DNA from: TWA4 sp051879195
GTDB lineage: Bacteria; Bacillota; Clostridia; Lachnospirales; Lachnospiraceae
Reading direction: 5' to 3'
Assembly (NCBI GenBank): GCA_051879195.1
Contig: JBJELO010000009.1
Location: forward strand, 3,617 to 67,616
DNA: 64,000 nucleotides
In this document: in pieces, positions 59,920 to 64,000 of the stretch
Layout of the letters: every line of letters starts with the position of its first letter
Position numbering within the stretch: position 1 is the first letter of the stretch
The notes under the pieces: generated by a model
Databases searched by the model: none
The model's input: only the letters and a program-made list of their open reading frames with translations
What the model was told of the DNA's origin: nothing
Made by a program: the position numbers and the translations under genes

Positions 59920-61305
59920 ATGCTGGAAACAATTGAAATGATCAATTCTGCCGTGAACGATTTCATCTGGGGCGTTCCGGCCATGATCTGCATCATCGGT
60001 GTAGGTCTTTACTTAAGCTGCCGCACGCATTTTATACAGATCCGTAAATTCCCCTATGCCATTAAGGTAACGATTGGCCGGGTTTTCCGTAAAAAAGAGG
60101 CCTCCGACGGAGCCATGACGCCTTTTCAGGCAGTCTGCACAGCTCTGGCTTCCACAGTCGGAACCGGCAATATCGCCGGTGTGGCCGGAGCCATCGCTCT
60201 GGGCGGTCCCGGCTCCATCTTCTGGATGTGGATTTCCGCTCTGCTGGGCATGTGCACCAAATTTTCCGAAGTAACACTGGCTGTCCATTTCCGTGAGCGC
60301 AACGAGGAGGGTGACCTGGTCGGCGGTCCCATGTATTACATCAAAAACGGACTGGCCAGGCACTGGCACTGGCTCGCTTATCTCTTTGCCGCTTTCGGTG
60401 TACTGACCGTATTCGGCACAGGCAACGCTACGCAGGTCAATACGATCACCACTGCCATTGATTCCGCTCTGATGAATTACGGCATCATCTCCGACTCCTC
60501 CGTGGGTACCCTGAACCTGATTCTGGGCATCATACTTGCTGTTCTGGTGGGACTGGTGCTACTGGGAGGCATCAAGCGAATCGGCAAAGTCACCGAAAAG
60601 CTGGTTCCTTTCATGGCTCTGTTCTATATCATCCTCTCTCTGGGAGTGATTCTGCTGAATCCTGATCGTGTTCCCGGTGTATTCTGCTCCATTATAAACG
60701 GCGCATTCCACCCTGGTGCCGTAACCGGCGGTATTGTGGGAAGTCTTTTCATGAGCATGAAAAAAGGCGTTGCCAGAGGCATCTTTTCCAATGAAGCAGG
60801 CCTGGGTACCGGCTCCATCGCCCATGCATGTGCCGATACGCAGGAACCTGTCAAACAGGGCTTTTTCGGAATTTTTGAAGTATTTACCGATACCATTGTA
60901 ATCTGCACCCTGACAGCACTCGTCATTCTGTGCAGCGGCACTCCGGTTGGTTACGGCAGCGCTGCCGGAGCCGAGCTGACAATTGCAGGTTTCACTGCCA
61001 CCTACGGCAACTGGGTGTCCATCTTCACAGCCGTCGCCCTCTGCTGCTTTGCCTTCTCCACCATCATCGGATGGGGACTGTATGGCGCACGCTGCATCGA
61101 ATTTCTGCTGTCATCAAAGGTCATCAAACCGTTTATGGTCGTATATTCTCTGGTGGCCATTCTGGGAGCTACAGTAGACCTGGGACTTCTGTGGAGCATC
61201 GCGGAGACCTTCAACGGCCTCATGTCCATCCCCAACCTGATCGCTCTGTTCCTCTTATCGGGAACCGTGGTAAAACTGGTGAAAGAGTATTTTCAAAAGA
61301 AATAA
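59920..61305 (+). CDS. Sodium/alanine (or glycine) symporter, AgcS family
   Basis: A 461-residue transporter with about ten to eleven membrane segments. GVGLYLSCRTHFIQIR, TVGTGNIAGVAGAIALGGPGS, EVTLAVHFRE, GGPMYYI and IFSNEAGLGTGSIAHA are AgcS hallmarks. It imports alanine or glycine with sodium. The start at 59920 is 7 bases after AGAAAGG; an ATG at 59914 is too close. An extended -10 box (TGTTACAAT at about 59814-59822) lies about 95 bases upstream. No glycine riboswitch was found. Confidence 0.92.
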   Translation: MLETIEMINSAVNDFIWGVPAMICIIGVGLYLSCRTHFIQIRKFPYAIKVTIGRVFRKKEASDGAMTPFQAVCTALASTVGTGNIAGVAGAIALGGPGSIFWMWISALLGMCTKFSEVTLAVHFRERNEEGDLVGGPMYYIKNGLARHWHWLAYLFAAFGVLTVFGTGNATQVNTITTAIDSALMNYGIISDSSVGTLNLILGIILAVLVGLVLLGGIKRIGKVTEKLVPFMALFYIILSLGVILLNPDRVPGVFCSIINGAFHPGAVTGGIVGSLFMSMKKGVARGIFSNEAGLGTGSIAHACADTQEPVKQGFFGIFEVFTDTIVICTLTALVILCSGTPVGYGSAAGAELTIAGFTATYGNWVSIFTAVALCCFAFSTIIGWGLYGARCIEFLLSSKVIKPFMVVYSLVAILGATVDLGLLWSIAETFNGLMSIPNLIALFLLSGTVVKLVKEYFQKK

Positions 61306-61388
61306 AAAATATCGCAGAAGAAGCAAAATTCTATGAAAAAGTGAAAAATGAATTCACGAAAAAACAAAAATACTGGATAGACAAAAAG

Positions 61389-61418
61389 AGATACGAATTT
61401 CTCATCGGATTCGTATCT
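61389..61418. terminator. Hairpin after the AgcS gene
   Basis: AGATACGAAT and ATTCGTATCT form a perfect 10-bp stem with a 10-base loop, 83 bases after the symporter stop and followed by CTTCTTAT. It probably ends the symporter transcript. Confidence 0.7.
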
Positions 61419-61424
61419 CTTCTT

Positions 61425-61500
61425 ATACCTGTCTGTAAATTTTATACCCGTCTGTATTTTTTGCCTGTCTGCAAATTCCATGTCTGCCTGCAAACAGTTG
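61425..61500. repeat. Degenerate 16-20-base tandem repeats
   Basis: Four imperfect units of a CCTGTCTG(T/C)AAATT-like word (about 61428, 61448, 61464 and 61484) stand between the symporter terminator and trmO. They are AT-rich, overlap no convincing gene and end about 6 bases before the trmO stop. No function is evident. Confidence 0.5.
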
Positions 61501-61502
61501 CA

Positions 61503-62198
61503 TCAACTTTGCTTCGCCCTTCCTCCGTGCAGATCCACAATCTCGCATACGGTAAGTACCTGATTCTGTACGGTAAAGCGCACATCATATCCGGCAAATT
61601 CCACACCGTAACGACGATCCGGGATATCCTGATAGGAAGGTCTTGGATCCTGTTTGAGGACCTCGATGACTGCTTTCCTTTTTTCTTCCGGTATCATGTT
61701 CAGCAGGTCTTCAGGAAATATCACTTCCAGCGCGTAATCCAGAACTTCTCCGGCAAAACCGGCCGATGCATCCGGATGACTGTCCGTGTAGGGAAGATAC
61801 GGTTTGATATCGTAAATAGCAGTTCCGTCCATCAGGTCAGCTCCGGCTACGTAAAGCACAGGACCCAGTTTCGGATCATATTCCAGTTTCTCCAGACGAA
61901 CAGAAGACAGACCGATATCATTGGGCCGAAATGGCGAGCGGGTCGCAAAAACACCCATGCGTTTATTGCCGCCAAGACGGGGTGGTTTTACAGTAGCGGA
62001 CCAGGAATGACGTTTGGTACCTGAAAACTGCCAGAGCAGCCAGATATGAGAAAAGCCTTCCAGCCCCCGGAATGCGTCCGGATTGCGGTACTCCGGTTCA
62101 AATACAATCCTGCCCTTCAGTTCCTCCACCAGCCCGCTCTGGCGGGGTATCCCGAATTTCGCCGGGAAATCTGTATGAATATGTGCGATAATTTCCAT
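61503..62198 (-). CDS. trmO: tRNA (N6-threonylcarbamoyladenosine37-N6)-methyltransferase
   Basis: A 231-residue TrmO/TsaA-family enzyme that methylates t6A37 in threonine tRNAs. FSHIWLLWQFS, KPPRLGGNKRMGVFATRSPFRPNDIGLS and YDIKPYLPYTDSHPDA are diagnostic. It has the extra C-terminal part of full TrmO. It is followed by the degenerate repeats and preceded by a winged-helix gene 32 bases away. Confidence 0.92.
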   Translation of the reverse strand: MEIIAHIHTDFPAKFGIPRQSGLVEELKGRIVFEPEYRNPDAFRGLEGFSHIWLLWQFSGTKRHSWSATVKPPRLGGNKRMGVFATRSPFRPNDIGLSSVRLEKLEYDPKLGPVLYVAGADLMDGTAIYDIKPYLPYTDSHPDASAGFAGEVLDYALEVIFPEDLLNMIPEEKRKAVIEVLKQDPRPSYQDIPDRRYGVEFAGYDVRFTVQNQVLTVCEIVDLHGGRAKQS

Positions 62199-62230
62199 CC
62201 TGTCTCCCTGTATTTCACAGCAGGCAGCTG

Positions 62231-62773
62231 TTATTCACCTGCGTTTTCTTTCTCTTCCATCTGATCCAGCTCGGATTCCATCACCTGATCCAGATCCGCC
62301 ATCAGACCGAGCAGTTCCACAAATTTATCTTTCCCAAAACGTTCAATAACATGAGAATAAAATTCTTTCAGAATTGCCTGCTGTTCTTTGGCAGCCTTCA
62401 TGCCGCTTTCCGTAAGAATGATATAAGTTCCTTCCTCGCCTTTTCCGTCATGAGTCCAGGTTACCATCCCTCTCTCACTCATATCCCTGACAATCTCCGA
62501 CACCTTATACATGGGAATCTTGAAATGAGCTGCCAGATCCTTCAGGTAGATCCGGTCGCTGCCATCCTCCTGCACATCCTTCTCATGGCCTTTTTCAATC
62601 AGTCTTTCAATAATTTCAATGGTAATATAATTACCGGTGGACATTCTGCTGAAAATCTTTTTCGTATTCATTGCTCCGGTAAAATATCTTCGAAATGTCA
62701 TCTCATCGGACAAAAGGCCCAGATCCGCATCCTTGTTCAGATTCTCATCATTAATAAATAATCCTTTACCCAT
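62231..62773 (-). CDS. Winged-helix (MarR-like) regulator
   Basis: A 180-residue protein. IYLKDLAAHFKIPMYKVSEIVRDMSERGMVTWTHDGKGEEGTYIILTESG is a winged-helix DNA-binding segment, with helical extensions at both ends (LDQVMESELDQMEEK). It is longer than a minimal MarR. The start at 62773 is 8 bases after GGAGG. It lies 25 bases after the DUF445 gene, with which it is probably co-transcribed. Target and ligand are unknown. Confidence 0.75.
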   Translation of the reverse strand: MGKGLFINDENLNKDADLGLLSDEMTFRRYFTGAMNTKKIFSRMSTGNYITIEIIERLIEKGHEKDVQEDGSDRIYLKDLAAHFKIPMYKVSEIVRDMSERGMVTWTHDGKGEEGTYIILTESGMKAAKEQQAILKEFYSHVIERFGKDKFVELLGLMADLDQVMESELDQMEEKENAGE

Positions 62774-62798
62774 ATGCATTACCTCCAGTATTGAAAAT

Positions 62799-63698
62799 TT
62801 AAATGAAAATGTTAACTATACCAATCACAGCTCCGATGACCGCTCCCAGATTGACGATCATCCCCAGTTCATTCTTCATGACGGAAAGCACCAGATCCTC
62901 GAGAGCTTTGTTGCTCATGCCTGCAATCCGGTCTTCAATAATCTCCCGGATCCTGAACTGTTTTACCACGGCATCCGCATGTTCTTCCACGAAGCCGCTG
63001 TACATCTCCTGAAGCTTTTCCATAAGAGCAGGCCTGCTGCCCTCCATACCGCCCAGAAGCTCTGCGGGCTGTTTCTGCTCCAGAGCACTGATTTCCGCAT
63101 AAACATACTCCGCAATCTTTTCTCTGCCCTCTGTCTCAACGTAGCTGACAACCTGATCTCCTATGGGAGAGGCAATTGCCTGTATCGTATCAGGCGTCAT
63201 AAACATGGCAAGCAGCGGATTGTTCATCTTTTCACCGATAAAAGAGGTTCCCTTATCGGTAATCACCTGCCCGATATCCATGCTGACAATGCCTTCTGTA
63301 ATTTTATCCGTAAGAATACTGCCAAGGATTTCTTTTTTCTCCTCATATGCCTCGGGGCCGCTCATTTCGCAGAGCAGTTCCTGCACAGTACGGTCACTGT
63401 TTATGAACTTCTCCATCTGGCTGTAAAGGCCTTCCGCAACCACCCGGCGTGTTTCATCTGCCAGCAGGATATCCTTTACCTCCTGCCCGCCAAACAGTTC
63501 ATCCTCAACGGCCTTGCCCACAGCTTTCGCCAGATCCTTTTTCCTCTTGGGAATGATCCCCGGCGTAAACGGAAGGGTATGCCCTCCCACAGAAACCGGA
63601 TTTCTGGGATGAAACAGCATCTTCACCGCAATGTAATTTGTACAATATCCTATGACTGCTCCGATCACGGGGCCTGAAAGTACTGAAATAATCGACAT
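62799..63698 (-). CDS. DUF445 family membrane protein
   Basis: A 299-residue DUF445 (YheB-like) protein. An N-terminal membrane segment (VIGAVIGYCTNYIAVKMLFHP) with the conserved LPFTPGIIPKRKKDLAKAVG motif is followed by a long helical cytoplasmic or surface part and a C-terminal membrane segment (GAVIGAVIGIVNIFI). The family is found in spore formers and is of unknown function. It has a long leader with a possible attenuator and its own promoter. Confidence 0.85.
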   Translation of the reverse strand: MSIISVLSGPVIGAVIGYCTNYIAVKMLFHPRNPVSVGGHTLPFTPGIIPKRKKDLAKAVGKAVEDELFGGQEVKDILLADETRRVVAEGLYSQMEKFINSDRTVQELLCEMSGPEAYEEKKEILGSILTDKITEGIVSMDIGQVITDKGTSFIGEKMNNPLLAMFMTPDTIQAIASPIGDQVVSYVETEGREKIAEYVYAEISALEQKQPAELLGGMEGSRPALMEKLQEMYSGFVEEHADAVVKQFRIREIIEDRIAGMSNKALEDLVLSVMKNELGMIVNLGAVIGAVIGIVNIFI

Positions 63699-63828
63699 CT
63701 CTCCAACTCCTTGCCTGTACTGTGCCCGACTGTATCTGCTTTTACATAAATCTGCCCGGCCCGGAGCAATGTATCATTGTGCTCTGTTCTATCAGCCAAT
63801 TAACCAATCGAGTGCTAACCAACAGGTT

Positions 63829-63857
63829 AAAAAAGAATCTGCGGCAATTGTCGCAGA
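63829..63857 (-). terminator. Possible attenuator in the DUF445 leader
   Basis: On the minus strand TCTGCG and CGCAGA form a 6-bp stem with an 8-base loop, followed by TTCTTTTTT. It stands about 40 bases after the promoter at 63900-63927 and 130 bases before the DUF445 gene, so most transcripts may stop here unless regulated. Confidence 0.6.
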
Positions 63858-63899
63858 GATACAGTCAGATTTGTTTTATAAAAATTTATTAAGAATTTT

Positions 63900-63927
63900 A
63901 TTCTACCACATTATTCCAGTTTGTCAA
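63900..63927 (-). promoter_or_regulatory. Promoter of the DUF445-regulator unit
   Basis: On the minus strand TTGACA (63922-63927) and TAGAAT (63900-63905) are spaced 16 bases. Downstream are the attenuator-like hairpin and GGTTA repeats (63800-63830). Nothing else is seen in the last 73 bases of the window. Confidence 0.75.
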
Positions 63928-64000
63928 GAGGGAAGATTGCACAGATAGGGTTGTTTCACGAAGCCAGACTAAATATTCAAAGCTCTGTTAATGTCTTGTT

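Noticed and set aside
63792..63818. CIRCE heat-shock element ahead of DUF445
   Set aside because: GAGTGCTAA (63810-63818) is a perfect half-site, but the other half matches at only about four of nine positions, so HrcA control is not supported.
1..64000. CRISPR array, tRNA or rRNA genes
   Set aside because: No regularly spaced repeats, cloverleaf-type gene or rRNA sequence were seen; the only T-arm-like sequence belongs to tmRNA.

Overview
The window looks like a spore-forming, Gram-positive anaerobe of the Clostridia, most likely Lachnospiraceae. Supporting signs are spoVAD/spoVAE and a SigK-like sigma factor, a formate-tetrahydrofolate ligase, clostridial-type ICE genes, Firmicute-style promoters and strong AGGAGG ribosome binding sites. 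The family is inferred from gene content and protein style; no rRNA or database search was available.

Layout. Positions 1-4650 are the right end of an integrated element: four small genes of the kind carried by clostridial conjugative elements (DUF5049, DUF5688, a virulence-protein-like gene, DUF4314) plus a large serine recombinase. It abuts the 3' end of the tmRNA gene ssrA (4658-5004, minus), and the recombinase frame runs on into antisense tmRNA. Next come yggS, an Fe-S aldo/keto reductase and an orphan histidine kinase. At 8.4-12.4 kb a self-contained three-gene unit encodes an anchored Ig-like protein and two tandem Wzc-type tyrosine kinases with Tyr/Gly-rich tails. At 12.4-16.4 kb a MarR repressor controls a heterodimeric ABC exporter, with the SigK-like gene reading away from it. 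A CBS-containing family II pyrophosphatase follows.

From 19 to 24.4 kb lies folate and one-carbon metabolism: folE, an HD-domain gene, folP and a folB-folK fusion on the minus strand, then fhs on the plus strand across a 0.8-kb gap with a candidate structured RNA; folA is at 36.2 kb. Then come a LacI repressor facing an amylosucrase-family GH13 gene, two tandem trigger-factor-like lipoproteins, an LTA-synthase-like protein, and the rpmG-secE-nusG-rplK-rplA-rplJ-rplL block with an L10 leader. The block ends at a terminator with no rpoB after it. A PucR-type regulator, spoVAD-spoVAE and an ABC-2 polysaccharide exporter follow.

From 42 to 54 kb is a sialic acid/amino sugar catabolic region. One operon encodes nanA, nagB, nagA, nanE and a ROK kinase. 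An RpiR regulator reads away from nanA. A second operon encodes a Dpp/Opp-type ABC importer with a YhcH-family gene at its end. Together they could import sialic acid and convert it to fructose-6-phosphate. The right end holds a YgjP-like metalloprotease, aat, a CGGC-like protein, a corrinoid ABC importer under a cobalamin riboswitch, an AgcS symporter, trmO, a winged-helix regulator and a DUF445 membrane protein.

Most of the window is ordinary core chromosome. The parts most deserving a second look are the orphan tyrosine-kinase unit, the recombinase/tmRNA junction, the HD gene inside the folate operon, the unassigned RNA-like region between folE and fhs, and the promoter region with 40-bp-spaced repeats ahead of the putative sialic acid importer.
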